Shown: positions 8,406 to 17,726, numbered from the stretch's first letter. The stretch is 64,000 nucleotides of DNA from Kitasatospora sp. NBC_00374 (GCF_041434935.1 NZ_CP107964.1:620001-684000), one strand, 5' to 3'. The notes: generated by a model not told the origin, from the letters alone. A program made the numbers and translations.

Positions 8406-8822
8406 GTGTCCTCTCGCCTCAACCCGTACATCAGCTTCGTCGGCAACGCCCGGCAGGCCATGGAGTTCTACAAGAGCGTCTTCGGCGGCACCCTGACGGT
8501 GAACACGTACGGCGACTTCGGCGCGAAGGACGCCGGAGCGGCCGCCGACAAGATCATGCACAGCATGCTGGAGACCGACCACGGCTTCACCCTCATGGGC
8601 TCCGACAACCCGCCGGAGATGACGTACAAGCCGGGGAACAACATCTCCCTGAGCGTCAGCGGCGACGACGACGCCCAACTGCGCGGTTACTGGGACAAGC
8701 TCTGCAACGGCGGCACCGTGTCGGTCCCGCTGGCGAAGCAGATGTGGGGCGACGTCTTCGGCATGTGCACGGACCGCTTCGGCATCGTCTGGCTGGTGAA
8801 CATCACCCAGCAGCAGGCCTGA
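8406..8822 (+). CDS. VOC-family (PhnB-like) protein
   Basis: A 138-aa glyoxalase/bleomycin-resistance-fold protein of the PhnB/DUF1428 group. It has an N-terminal YISFVGNARQAMEFYKSVFGG and a C-terminal DRFGIVWLVNI, where a metal-ligand Glu is often replaced. Members are metal-dependent or non-enzymatic small-molecule binders, and no substrate can be assigned. Start is a GTG at 8406 preceded by AAAGGGA. It is monocistronic. Confidence 0.8.
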   Translation: MSSRLNPYISFVGNARQAMEFYKSVFGGTLTVNTYGDFGAKDAGAAADKIMHSMLETDHGFTLMGSDNPPEMTYKPGNNISLSVSGDDDAQLRGYWDKLCNGGTVSVPLAKQMWGDVFGMCTDRFGIVWLVNITQQQA

Positions 8823-8899
8823 ACGGGCGGCGGCGCACCGATCCCCCGGGCGTGCCGAACACGGCGGCGGGCACCGGGGGGATCGGTGCGGCGGCTTCG

Positions 8900-9211
8900 T
8901 CATCGGCAGCGCAACCGCCGCTCTGCGGGCCTTCGGCACTGCGGCCGGCAGAGTGGCGAGACCGCCGCCACCGCCGACGGGGGCCCGGCCGCGGCGCCTG
9001 CCGGGCTCGGGGAGCCGCCGACGGTCTGCGGCGAACCCGCGAGCAGGAAGGCGACGCCCACCAGGGCGACGGCCGAGCCGGCCACCGCGCCGACCGCCCG
9101 CCCTCCGCGGGCCCGACGGCCGTCACGGAGTGCGGTCCGGACGGCATCGCCCGGCGGCGCCGCCGCCACCCCCGCGAGTTCGCCACCGAGGCCCGAGCGG
9201 AAATTCCTCAT
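8900..9211 (-). CDS. Small single-pass membrane protein, hypothetical
   Basis: A 103-aa frame starts at ATG 9209-9211, preceded by GGAAGG. It has a short cytoplasmic Arg-rich head, a clear membrane helix (AVGAVAGSAVALVGVAFLLAG, near residues 40-60) and a low-complexity Ala/Pro/Ser tail. The design resembles small streptomycete proteins with one helix and a disordered outer tail. The C-terminal 25 residues are Arg/Cys-rich and less convincing, so the true 3' end may differ. No function is suggested. Confidence 0.45.
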   Translation of the reverse strand: MRNFRSGLGGELAGVAAAPPGDAVRTALRDGRRARGGRAVGAVAGSAVALVGVAFLLAGSPQTVGGSPSPAGAAAGPPSAVAAVSPLCRPQCRRPAERRLRCR

Positions 9212-9407
9212 CCCTGACGCACCTTCCGTTGTCACGTCGCACACCGGTCATGCGGACCCGCGCGAACGCGGCTCACCGCTGACACGGACCGGGGGCGGCA
9301 GTCGGTGACATCCGTGCCGGGCATCGCCCGGTCGACGCGGCAGCCGACTGTCAGAGGGTGGGTCTACTGTGCGTGGACACAGGAACTCCGCGTGACGAGG
9401 GGAAGAC

Positions 9408-9968
9408 ATGACCACACTCGAGAACCGGCCGCACACCGCGCTCGTCGTCGTCGACGTGCAGAACGGCGCCGTCGAGGCGGCTCACGAGCGCGACGCGGTC
9501 GTCGCGAACATCGGCAGCCTGGTCGACAGGGCGCGGCTGGAACACGTTCCCGTGGTCTGGATCCAGCACTCCGACGAGCAGATGCCGAAGGGCGGCCACA
9601 GCTGGCAGATCGTCGCCGAGCTGACTCCGGGCGACGCCGAGCCGCGCGTCGGGAAGTCCTACGGCGACGCCTTCGAGGACACCACCCTCGAATCCGTGCT
9701 GTCGGGCCTCGGCGCCGGGCGGCTCTTCGTCGTGGGCGCGCAGACCGACGTGTGCGTCCGCTCGACCCTCCACGGCGCACTGGTCCGGGGGTACGACACG
9801 ATCCTCGTCAGCGACGCCCACACCACGGAGGACCAGACGGCCTGGGGCGCACCGCCGGCGGCCCAGGTCATCGCCCACACGAACCTGTACTGGAGCTACC
9901 AGACGGCACCGGGGCGCACGGCCGGGACGGTCGAGACGAAGGACGTCGACTTCGCGACGGGCTCCTGA
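9408..9968 (+). CDS. Isochorismatase-family cysteine hydrolase
   Basis: The 186-aa protein has the triad of this family: Asp in LVVVDVQNG (residue 16), Lys in RVGKSYGDAF (near 81) and Cys in GAQTDVCVRST (near 114). The cis-peptide region before the Cys is conserved. Members hydrolyse isochorismate, nicotinamide or related amides; the pocket does not reveal which. The ATG at 9408 follows GAGGGGAAG. It is followed by the tiny bL37 gene about 90 bases on, without a visible terminator between them. Confidence 0.88.
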   Translation: MTTLENRPHTALVVVDVQNGAVEAAHERDAVVANIGSLVDRARLEHVPVVWIQHSDEQMPKGGHSWQIVAELTPGDAEPRVGKSYGDAFEDTTLESVLSGLGAGRLFVVGAQTDVCVRSTLHGALVRGYDTILVSDAHTTEDQTAWGAPPAAQVIAHTNLYWSYQTAPGRTAGTVETKDVDFATGS

Positions 9969-10059
9969 GCCCGGACGGCTGCCCGACGCCGTGCCGATGC
10001 GGCGGCGATGTGCGACGTTGGACGGGGGGCCGGACCTCAGCGTTGGGAGAGGAGAGGGC

Positions 10060-10137
10060 ATGTCGTCGAAGCGACGCCGCAAGAAGAGGACTCGCCGCAG
10101 GCACGCCGCGAACCACGGCAAGCGGCCCCAGTCCTGA
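10060..10137 (+). CDS. Ribosomal protein bL37 (small basic 50S protein)
   Basis: This ATG-TGA frame has 25 codons, 14 of them Arg, Lys or His, and ends in ANHGKRPQS. The ANHGKRP ending and the run of Lys/Arg before it are the hallmark of actinobacterial bL37, the 24-residue protein first seen in the mycobacterial 50S subunit. A strong Shine-Dalgarno (GGGAGAGGAGAGG) lies just upstream. Its length keeps it below usual gene-calling limits. It is followed by a long perfect hairpin at 10236. The identification rests on the motif and size; a paralogue elsewhere in the genome is possible. Confidence 0.8.
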   Translation: MSSKRRRKKRTRRRHAANHGKRPQS

Positions 10138-10235
10138 GTCGGACGCCCGCCGCTCAGGTGGGCCGACCGGCCCGACCGGCACGCGCAGGTTGCCCGTGGC
10201 ACCTCGCCGCCGGTCGGCAGCCGTTCACGATCTTT

Positions 10236-10277
10236 GTCACCCGGAGCCACGCCATGCCCGGCGTGGCTCCGAGTGAC
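10236..10277. terminator. Long hairpin terminator
   Basis: CGGAGCCACGCC (10242-10253) and GGCGTGGCTCCG (10260-10271) form a perfect 12-bp stem with a 6-base loop. After one mismatch it is extended by GTCAC (10236-10240) pairing with GTGAC (10273-10277). It lies between the bL37 gene and the protease gene and would insulate the protease. Confidence 0.75.
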
Positions 10278-10383
10278 GGCCCGGGCCGGTCGTTACTGTC
10301 GCGCTGACGCCCCGTCAGGCGAGACGCCTCCGTCCCGTCGGGCCCTCCGGGCTTCCCCCACGAGCGCAGAGGAAGCCGGTCCG

Positions 10384-11235
10384 ATGAGACGTGAGCGACG
10401 GCCCGTTCCCCGACGGAACTCACCCCTGGCCCTGCTGCTCCTCACCCTCCTCCTGCCGACCGCTCTCGCCGGGATCGGCGCCCAGACCGCACAGGCGGTC
10501 GCACCGCACGGCGAGCCGCCCCCGGTCCTGGTGCCCGACACCACCGTGGTCGCGCCGAGCGCGCCCGAGGCCGACCGGGTGGGCGCCCTGTTCGTCGGCG
10601 GATTCGGCCCGGGACGCCACTTCTGCACCGCCGGCGTGGTGCCGAGCCCGATCGGCAACCTGCTGCTCACCGCGGCCCACTGCATCGGCTCCCCGCAGGG
10701 CGTGACCTTCGCGCCCGGCTACCGCGACGGCTCGGCGCCGTACGGCACCTGGCCGGTCGTCAGGATCTTCACCACCGAGGGCTGGACCAGCCGCCACGAC
10801 CCCGACCAGGACTTCGCCTTCCTGGAGGTCGGCGCCGACAGCGCCGGCCGGGAGATCCAGTCCGTGGTCGGCGCCAACCCGCTCGGCCTGAACGCCGCCT
10901 TCACCGCCGGCGTCCGTCTGTACGGCTACGGCAGCCGGGCCGACGTCCCGCTGCTGTGCACCAACACCACCACTCGGTTCAGCGCCCACCAGCGGCGCAT
11001 CCACTGTCCCTCCTACCCCGGCGGGACCAGCGGGGGCCCCTGGATCGACACCGCCTCCGGTGCGGTCATCGGTGTCATCGGCGGCTACCAGCTGGGCGGC
11101 GACACCGCCGACGTCTCCTACAGTGCCTACTTCGACCGGACGATCACCCGGCTCTACCTGGACGCCCAGTTCCACGCCTCGATCCCCCCGCGTGTCCGGC
11201 GGCCGTCCCGCGGGCCTGCGGATCCGCACGTCTAG
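10384..11235 (+). CDS. Secreted trypsin-like serine protease
   Basis: The 284-aa protein starts with a Sec signal peptide: an Arg-rich start, then the hydrophobic segment LALLLLTLLLPTALAG and a likely cut after AQAVA. The chymotrypsin-fold triad is visible as His in LTAAHC (near 97), Asp in DPDQDFAFLEV (near 141) and Ser in GGTSGGPW (near 216). Cys residues near the His and near HCPSY could form disulfides. It is extracellular and its target is unknown. ATG 10384 is the only start placing the charged n-region correctly. It lies upstream of the D,D-carboxypeptidase operon with a 131-base gap. Confidence 0.9.
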   Translation: MRRERRPVPRRNSPLALLLLTLLLPTALAGIGAQTAQAVAPHGEPPPVLVPDTTVVAPSAPEADRVGALFVGGFGPGRHFCTAGVVPSPIGNLLLTAAHCIGSPQGVTFAPGYRDGSAPYGTWPVVRIFTTEGWTSRHDPDQDFAFLEVGADSAGREIQSVVGANPLGLNAAFTAGVRLYGYGSRADVPLLCTNTTTRFSAHQRRIHCPSYPGGTSGGPWIDTASGAVIGVIGGYQLGGDTADVSYSAYFDRTITRLYLDAQFHASIPPRVRRPSRGPADPHV

Positions 11236-11366
11236 GACCCGCCTCGACCGCACGGCGTACGTGGTCCGTGCGGGCGAATTCTCGCCGGTCGCGGCGCCAT
11301 CGGCGCGTTCCGGGCGCCCGTCGGCGCCAAGGTGGTGCCCGGCTTCGCTCCTCTGGAGGCATCACC

Positions 11367-12962
11367 GTGCTCACCCTTCCCTCCCGGCTCCCCGTCCGGC
11401 TGCTGTCGGTTCCGCTCGCCGCCGTCCTCGTCGTGCTGGTCCCGGCGGGGTCGGCCCCCGGCACCGTGGGCCGCACGCCCGGCGCGGTCCGTACGCTCGC
11501 CGCCGACCTCGACCGGCTGCTCGCCGACGCGCGTCTGACGGGTGCCCAGGTCTCCGCGCTGGTCACCGACCCGGCCACCGGTGAGGTGGTGTACGAGCAC
11601 GCGCCCGGCGCGCTGCTGCTCCCCGCCTCCACCCAGAAGACGGTGACCGCAGCGGCCGCGCTCGACCTGCTGGGGCCCGACCACCGATTCCGCACCGACG
11701 TCCTCGCGGCGGGCCGGCGCACGGGCGGGGTGGTCGACGGTGACCTGGTGCTGCGCGGCGGCGGCGACCCGTCGCTGCTGGCCGCCGACCTGGACGACCT
11801 CGCCCGTCAGGTCGCCGACGGCGGCGTCACCTCCGTCGGCGGCGGCGTGCTGGCCGACGCGAGCCGCTACGACGACGTGCCGCTCGGCCCCAACTGGGCG
11901 TGGGACGACCAGGCCGCGTACTACAGCCCGCAGATCTCCGCGCTCACGCTGACCACCGACGGCGACTACGACCCGGGCACCGTCCGGCTGACCGTCACCC
12001 CGGGCGACGCGCCGGGCCGGCCGGCCGCCGTACGCGTCACCCCCGCCGAGGCGCCCGTGCACCTCAGCGGCCAGGTGCGCACCGGCGCGGCCGGCAGCGA
12101 GCGCACCGTGGACGTCGCCCGGCGCCCCGGCGGCAACGAGCTGGTGCTCTCCGGCAGCGTCCCCGCGGACGCGGACCCCGGCGACGAGTGGATCGCGGTG
12201 GACCGCCCGGCCGTCCTCGCCGCGACGGTCTTCGCCGCGGCGCTCGCGCGGCACGGCGTCACCGTGCACGGCCCCGTCGCCGAGGGGCCGGCCCCGGAGG
12301 GCGGCACCGAACTCGCGAGCCACGACTCCGCTCCGGTCTCCGCGCTGATGACACCGTTCCTCAAGCTCAGCAACAACGGCATCGCCGAGCACCTGATCAA
12401 GGAGATCGGACGGGTCCGGGCAGACGAGGGGAGCTGGGCGGCCGGCACCGACGAGGTACGCGCGTTCCTGCACCGCGGTGGCCTGGAGACCGGCGAGGCC
12501 CGGCAGGTCGACGGCTCCGGCCTCTCCCGGCACAACCTGCTCAGCGCCCGGCGGCTCACCGCACTGCTCGCATTCGCTCGCCGGCAGAGCTGGTTCAGTA
12601 CCTGGTACGACGCCCTCCCGGTGGCCGGGGACGCCCGGCGGATGGTCGGCGGCACCCTCACCAACCGGCTGCGCGGCACCGCCGCCGAGGGCCGGGTGCA
12701 CGCCAAGACCGGCTCGATGACCGGTGTCGACGCGCTCACCGGGTACGTCGAGCGTCCGGACGGGCAGCCGCTGGCCTTCGCGGTGATCGTCAACAACTTC
12801 ACCGCCACCGGCCCGCGTTCGGTGATCGACGCCTTCGTCCTCCGCCTCGCCGGCGGCACCACGGCGAAGGCCGTCCCCACCGCTCCCACCGCCCGCGCGG
12901 GCGAGCCGGTGACCGGCGCGCACGACTGGGAGAACACCTGTCTCGCGGAGGCGCGGTGCTGA
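11367..12962 (+). CDS. dacB: PBP4-type D-alanyl-D-alanine carboxypeptidase/endopeptidase (S13)
   Basis: The 531-aa protein has a signal peptide (RLLSVPLAAVLVVLVPAG) and the three penicillin-binding motifs: STQK near residue 88, SNN near 334 and KTG near 447. The large insert between the first two is the S13/PBP4 pattern. It removes the terminal D-Ala from stem peptides or cuts D-Ala-mDap cross-links in the wall. It starts at GTG 11367 behind TGGAGG. Its stop overlaps the start of the binding-protein gene, making it first of a coupled five-gene operon for release, uptake and trimming of wall peptides. Confidence 0.92.
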   Translation: MLTLPSRLPVRLLSVPLAAVLVVLVPAGSAPGTVGRTPGAVRTLAADLDRLLADARLTGAQVSALVTDPATGEVVYEHAPGALLLPASTQKTVTAAAALDLLGPDHRFRTDVLAAGRRTGGVVDGDLVLRGGGDPSLLAADLDDLARQVADGGVTSVGGGVLADASRYDDVPLGPNWAWDDQAAYYSPQISALTLTTDGDYDPGTVRLTVTPGDAPGRPAAVRVTPAEAPVHLSGQVRTGAAGSERTVDVARRPGGNELVLSGSVPADADPGDEWIAVDRPAVLAATVFAAALARHGVTVHGPVAEGPAPEGGTELASHDSAPVSALMTPFLKLSNNGIAEHLIKEIGRVRADEGSWAAGTDEVRAFLHRGGLETGEARQVDGSGLSRHNLLSARRLTALLAFARRQSWFSTWYDALPVAGDARRMVGGTLTNRLRGTAAEGRVHAKTGSMTGVDALTGYVERPDGQPLAFAVIVNNFTATGPRSVIDAFVLRLAGGTTAKAVPTAPTARAGEPVTGAHDWENTCLAEARC

Positions 12963-14623
12963 GCGCGGCGCCGAGCACGGCGCCGGGACGGGCCTCGGGG
13001 CCTGAGGCCGGCCGACGGGCCGGGCCCGCGCTGCTCGCCCTGGTCGCGCTGCTGCTCGCACTCGCACCCGGCTGCGCCCGCCGCGGCGCCGACGACGCTC
13101 TCCCCGACCCGCCGGCCGTTCCGGGCGGCGCCTACACCGTCGCCCTCACCGAGCCCGACCACCTCACCCCCGGGCGCACCACCAGCAGCTACGCCCTGCA
13201 GGTCATCCAGGGGCTGTTCGACCCGCCCGTCACCCTCGACCCCGCCGACGGGCACGCCGTGCCGCTCGCCGCCGAGTCGCTGACCTCCGACGACCAACGG
13301 GTGTGGACCCTGCGGGTACGACCCGGCGGAGCCTTCCACAACGGTGAGGCGGTCACCGCCCGAAGCTTCGCCACCGCCTGGAACGCCGCCGCGTACGGCC
13401 CCAACGGCTGGGGCAGCAACGGGTACTTCAGCCAGATCGACGGTTACGACGCGCTCAACCCGGCGGACGGCGCCCAGCCCCCCACCCGGGAGCTCGCCGG
13501 CCTGGAGGTCGTCGACGACACCACCCTGCGGGTGACCCTGACCGCCCCGTTCAGCCAGTTCCCGATGCTGCTGGCGTTCCCCGCCTTCGCGCCGCTGCCC
13601 TCGGCGGCGTTCACCGACCCGGCCGGCTACGACCGGCACCCGGTGGGCAACGGCCCGTACGCCATGGACGGCGACTGGCGGCACAACCAGCGGATCGACC
13701 TGCGCCGCGCGGCGGGCTACGCCGGGCCCCGCCCGCCCATGGCCGACCAGGTGCACTTCCGGATCTTCACCAGCAAGGACACCGCCTTCACCGAACTGCG
13801 CGCCGGACACGTCGACTTCATGGCCAGCGTGCCGGCGGCCCGCGCGTACGAGGCGAAGCGGACCTTCGGGCGGCGGTACTCGGTGCGTCCCAGCGGGACC
13901 ATGGACTACCTCGGCCTGCCGCTGTGGGACCAGCGCTACGCGAAGCCCGAGCTGCGGCGCGCGCTGTCCATGGCGATCGACCGCAGGGGCATCACCCGGG
14001 CCATCTTCAACGAGGTGTTCGCGCCGGCCGACTCGCTGGTCGCCGCGATGATCCCGGGCCACCGGGCCGGCGCCTGCGGCGACACCTGCGCCTACCGGCC
14101 CGCAGCGGCGAAGGAGTTGTTCGACCGGGCCGGCGGCTTCACCGGCACCCTGGAGCTGTACTTCGCCAACTCCGACCCCACCTACGAGCAGTGGATGACG
14201 GCCGTCGCCAACGAGCTGAAGCAGAACCTCGGCATCCACGACATCGTGTTCCGCAAGATGTCCGGCGCCGACCTCGGCCCGATCCTCAACGGCCGCAAGG
14301 CCACCGGCCCGTACCGGCAGAACTGGGTGGTCGACTACCCGAGCGTGCAGAACTACCTGGCCGGACTGCTCGGCCGCGACAACCGCACCGGGTGGTCCAA
14401 CCCGGCCTTCGACGACGCCCTCGCCCGCGGCAACGCCGCCGCAACCCCGGCGGAGAGCATCGCGCACTACCACGACGCCGAGGACATCGCGCTCGCCGAA
14501 CTGCCGCTGATCCCGCTGTGGAACTGGCAGGACCAGACCGCCTGGAGCAGCCGGATCGGCAACGTCCTGGTCGATCCGTACGTCGCCGGGCTGCACCTGG
14601 AGAGGGTGACCGTCCGGCACTGA
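12956..14623 (+). CDS. Peptide-binding lipoprotein of an ABC importer (SBP family 5)
   Basis: The 555-aa protein has a lipoprotein signal ending in a lipobox-like LALAPGC (Cys near residue 39). The family-5 solute-binding fold follows, with YALQVIQGLFDPPVTLD, FHNGEAVTARSFATAWN and NYLAGLLGR. Such proteins bind di- to oligopeptides, and some bind murein tripeptide. The GTG start at 12956 overlaps the dacB stop (GTGCTGA). The two downstream permeases complete the import channel; the ATPases must come from elsewhere. Given the flanking carboxypeptidases, a wall-peptide ligand is inferred. Confidence 0.9.
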   Translation: MLSAAPSTAPGRASGPEAGRRAGPALLALVALLLALAPGCARRGADDALPDPPAVPGGAYTVALTEPDHLTPGRTTSSYALQVIQGLFDPPVTLDPADGHAVPLAAESLTSDDQRVWTLRVRPGGAFHNGEAVTARSFATAWNAAAYGPNGWGSNGYFSQIDGYDALNPADGAQPPTRELAGLEVVDDTTLRVTLTAPFSQFPMLLAFPAFAPLPSAAFTDPAGYDRHPVGNGPYAMDGDWRHNQRIDLRRAAGYAGPRPPMADQVHFRIFTSKDTAFTELRAGHVDFMASVPAARAYEAKRTFGRRYSVRPSGTMDYLGLPLWDQRYAKPELRRALSMAIDRRGITRAIFNEVFAPADSLVAAMIPGHRAGACGDTCAYRPAAAKELFDRAGGFTGTLELYFANSDPTYEQWMTAVANELKQNLGIHDIVFRKMSGADLGPILNGRKATGPYRQNWVVDYPSVQNYLAGLLGRDNRTGWSNPAFDDALARGNAAATPAESIAHYHDAEDIALAELPLIPLWNWQDQTAWSSRIGNVLVDPYVAGLHLERVTVRH

Positions 14624-14717
14624 ACCGACACCGCGCTGGACCGACGAACCCACGAGGTCACGAACCGACGCACTGCTGCACCGCTGCACCGACGACGCGA
14701 GAGACGGGGGCGCTCCG

Positions 14718-15644
14718 ATGGGCCGCTACATCGCCCGCCGCCTGCTGTACGCCATCCCCGTACTGCTGGCCACCACCTTCCTGATCCACACCATGGTCTT
14801 CGTCCTGCCCGGCGACCCGATCCAGGGCCTCGCCGGCGACCGCCCGGTGCCACCCGCGGTCCTCGCCGAGCTGCACGAGCGCTACCACCTCGACGACCCG
14901 CTGTTCGCCCGCTACTTCGCCTACCTCGGCGGCCTGCTGACCGGCGACCTCGGCAGCACCTTCACCGGCGAGCCGGTCGCCGACACCCTCGCCGGCCGCT
15001 GGCAGGTGACCCTGCGGCTCGGTCTGACCGCGTGGTGCCTGGAGACCGTGCTCGGGGTCGGCCTGGGTGTGTGGGCGGCGCTGCGCAAGGGCCGGTGGGC
15101 CGACAACACGGTGCTGGCCGGCACCACCCTGGTGATCGCCGTCCCGGTCTACATCGTCGGCTACCTCGCCCAGCTGATCCTGGGCGTGCGCCTGGGCTGG
15201 TTCCCCGTCTCCGGCACGGAGGGCGGCTGGCCCACCGCCTACCTCCTGCCCGCGCTGGTGCTCGCCTCCTTCGGCGTCGCGTACGTCGCCCGGCTGACCC
15301 GCGCCTCGCTGCTGGAGAACCTGCGCGCCGACTACGTGCGCACCGCCGGGGCGAAGGGCCTGCGGCGGCACCGGATCGTGCTGCGGCACACCCTGCGCAA
15401 CTCGCTGATCCCGGTGGTGACCTTTCTCGGGGTGGAGCTCGGCTCACTGATGGCCGGGGCGGTCGTGACCGAGTACATCTTCAACCTGCCCGGCATCGGC
15501 CAGCAGGTCTTCCAGGCCATCCAGCTGCGGGAGGGACCGACGGTGGTCGGCATCACCACGCTGCTGGTCCTGGTCTTCTGCCTCGCCAACCTGGTCGTCG
15601 ACGTCCTGTACGGCCTGCTCGACCCGAGGATCCGCCATGAGTAA
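14718..15644 (+). CDS. Peptide ABC transporter permease (DppB/OppB type)
   Basis: The 308-aa protein begins MGRYIARRLLYAIPVLLATTFLI, the classic DppB/OppB N-terminus. It has six predicted membrane helices and the EAA-loop region LLENLRADYVRTAGAKGLRR, which docks an ATPase. It forms half of the membrane channel with the next gene's product. The 94-base gap after the binding-protein gene holds no terminator, so it is in the same operon, and its stop overlaps the next ATG by 8 bases. Confidence 0.93.
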   Translation: MGRYIARRLLYAIPVLLATTFLIHTMVFVLPGDPIQGLAGDRPVPPAVLAELHERYHLDDPLFARYFAYLGGLLTGDLGSTFTGEPVADTLAGRWQVTLRLGLTAWCLETVLGVGLGVWAALRKGRWADNTVLAGTTLVIAVPVYIVGYLAQLILGVRLGWFPVSGTEGGWPTAYLLPALVLASFGVAYVARLTRASLLENLRADYVRTAGAKGLRRHRIVLRHTLRNSLIPVVTFLGVELGSLMAGAVVTEYIFNLPGIGQQVFQAIQLREGPTVVGITTLLVLVFCLANLVVDVLYGLLDPRIRHE

Positions 15645-16620
15645 CCCGCAGCCGGTGCCCGCCGGCCCCGCCGCCGTACCCACCTCGGTACCCACCGAGG
15701 ACCTGCTGCTGCCACCGAGGGGCGGCCGGCGCCCGTCGGACGGGCCGGCCGGGGATCCACCACGGACCGCCGGGCGGCCCGGCGCGAGCGCCTGGCAGGA
15801 GCTGCGCTCGCGCCCGCTGGTGATCGCCTGCATCGCCGTACTGATGGTGATGGCGCTGATGGCGGCCCTGCCCGACCCGTTCATCACGCTGCTCACGGAC
15901 GACACCGGCCGCTGCGAGCTCGCCGACTCCCGCGTCGGGCCGGCGCCCGGCCACCCGTTCGGCTTCGACCTCCAGGGCTGCGACTACCTCGCCCAGGTCG
16001 TCCGCGGCAGTCGGCCGTCGCTGGTCATCGGCCTCGCGGTGACCGCGGGCGCGCTGGCCGTCTCGGTGCTGCTCGGCATGCTGGCCGGCTACTGCGGCGG
16101 CTGGGTCGACGCCCTGGTCTTCCGGCTGACCGACGTCTTCTTCGGCCTGCCGTTCGTGCTCGGCGCCACCGTCGTCCTGGTGGCCTTCCCCGACCACGGC
16201 CTCGGCGCGATGACCCTCGTGCTGGTCGCCCTCGGCTGGACGACCATGGCCCGGGTGATGCGGGCGCAGGTCATCGGGGTGAAGGACGCCGACTTCGTCC
16301 AGGCGGCACGCTCCACCGGCGCCGGCCCGCTGCGCCTGATGGGCCGCCACATGCTGCCCAACGCGGTGACCCCGGTCGTGGTGGTCGCCATGCTCAACGT
16401 CGGCAACGTCATCTCCGGCGAGGCGACGCTCGACTTCCTCGGCGTCGGGCTGCAGTACCCCGCGCTCTCCTGGGGGCTGCAACTCAACGCCGCCCAGGCG
16501 TACTTCCTCGACTTCCCGCACCTGCTGGTGTTCCCCGCGCTGTTCCTCTCGGCGACCGTGCTGAGCTTCATCCTGCTCGGCGACGCCGTCCGGGACGCCT
16601 ACGACCCGAAGCTGAGATGA
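15637..16620 (+). CDS. Peptide ABC transporter permease (DppC/OppC type)
   Basis: The 327-aa protein has a long disordered Pro-rich cytoplasmic head, a first helix near residues 62-80 and five further helices. The EAA loop is DADFVQAARSTGAGPLRLMG. The large outer loop after the first helix, here with a Cys pair (GRCELAD...LQGCDYL), is typical of DppC/OppC. It pairs with the upstream permease. The ATG at 15637 overlaps the previous gene, and its TGA overlaps the next start as ATGA. Confidence 0.93.
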   Translation: MSNPQPVPAGPAAVPTSVPTEDLLLPPRGGRRPSDGPAGDPPRTAGRPGASAWQELRSRPLVIACIAVLMVMALMAALPDPFITLLTDDTGRCELADSRVGPAPGHPFGFDLQGCDYLAQVVRGSRPSLVIGLAVTAGALAVSVLLGMLAGYCGGWVDALVFRLTDVFFGLPFVLGATVVLVAFPDHGLGAMTLVLVALGWTTMARVMRAQVIGVKDADFVQAARSTGAGPLRLMGRHMLPNAVTPVVVVAMLNVGNVISGEATLDFLGVGLQYPALSWGLQLNAAQAYFLDFPHLLVFPALFLSATVLSFILLGDAVRDAYDPKLR

Positions 16621-17615
16621 GGACCGCCGTGCCGACCCCGACCCGCGCCCCCGCTCCCGGCCACCGCACTGTGCCGCAGGCCCTGCGGCCCGGCGACCGG
16701 GTCGCCGTCGCCGCGCCCGCCGGGCCGCCCGACCCCGGGCTGCTGCAGCACGGCACCGCACTGCTGGAGTCCTGGGGGCTGGTGGTGACCGTGCTGCCGC
16801 ACGTACACGACACCCACCTCGGCCACCTCGCCGGCCGGGACGCGGACCGCGCCGCCGACCTCACCGCGGCCTGCACCGACCCGGGAGTACGGGCGGTGTT
16901 CTGCGCCCGCGGCGGCTACGGCACCCAGCGCATGGTGGACCTGGTCGACTGGCCTCTCCTCGCCGCCGCCGCGCGACCCGCCCTGCTGATCGGCTCCAGC
17001 GACATCACCGCCCTGCACGAGGCCTTCGCCGCCCGGCTCGGCACCGCCACGCTGCACTCCCCGATGCCCGCCACCGGCGCGTTCACCGACAATCCGACGA
17101 GCGCCGCGCACCTGCGCACCGTGCTCTTCGAGCCGGAACGCGTCACCGGTCTGCCGCTCACCGGCCCGCAGCTGGTGGCCGGCACCGCCCGCGGCCCGAT
17201 CGCCGGCGGCAACGCCAGCCTGCTGGCCGCGTCCGTCGGCACGCCGACCGCCCTCCCGCCGGACGGCTGCCTGCTGCTCCTGGAGGAGGTCGGCGAGGAG
17301 CCCTACCGGCTGGACCGCATCCTCACGCAGCTCCTGCGGGCCGGGGTCCTGCAGCGGGCCGCAGCCGTCGTGCTCGGCGACTTCACCGACTGCGGCCCGC
17401 CCCAGGAGGTCGAAGCGCTGCTCGCCGACCGGCTCGGCGACCTCGGCGTGCCGGTCGTCTCGGGCCTGCCGGCCGGGCACGGCCCGCTCCAGCTCACCGT
17501 GCCGCTGGGCGTACGGGCGGAGCTCGCCGGGGGATCCCTCACCCTGCTGGAGCCGCCGCTGGCGGCCCGGTCCGCGTCCGAGGCACGGCGTGAGGAGGCC
17601 ACCTGCGGCTCCTGA
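16617..17615 (+). CDS. Muramoyltetrapeptide L,D-carboxypeptidase (S66, LdcA/MccF-like)
   Basis: The 332-aa protein has the S66 triad arrangement: a nucleophile Ser in LIGSSDITALH near residue 126, after ARGGYGTQRM; Glu in LLLEEVGEEPYRLDR; and His in GLPAGHGP near 287. S66 enzymes remove D-Ala from murein tetrapeptide in the cytoplasm, or inactivate peptide-nucleotide antibiotics (MccF). Position at the end of a D,D-carboxypeptidase and peptide-importer operon favours murein-peptide recycling. The ATG overlaps the permease stop by 4 bases. Confidence 0.9.
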   Translation: MRTAVPTPTRAPAPGHRTVPQALRPGDRVAVAAPAGPPDPGLLQHGTALLESWGLVVTVLPHVHDTHLGHLAGRDADRAADLTAACTDPGVRAVFCARGGYGTQRMVDLVDWPLLAAAARPALLIGSSDITALHEAFAARLGTATLHSPMPATGAFTDNPTSAAHLRTVLFEPERVTGLPLTGPQLVAGTARGPIAGGNASLLAASVGTPTALPPDGCLLLLEEVGEEPYRLDRILTQLLRAGVLQRAAAVVLGDFTDCGPPQEVEALLADRLGDLGVPVVSGLPAGHGPLQLTVPLGVRAELAGGSLTLLEPPLAARSASEARREEATCGS

Positions 17616-17726
17616 GCCTGTCGTACCCGGCAAATGATCATCTCCAGCCTCGGAGCGGGGCCGGCGGCGGGCCCCGGTGGGTAGCCTGGGCGGTGAACCG
17701 CCAGCACCTCGTCGAGGGAGCCCGCC

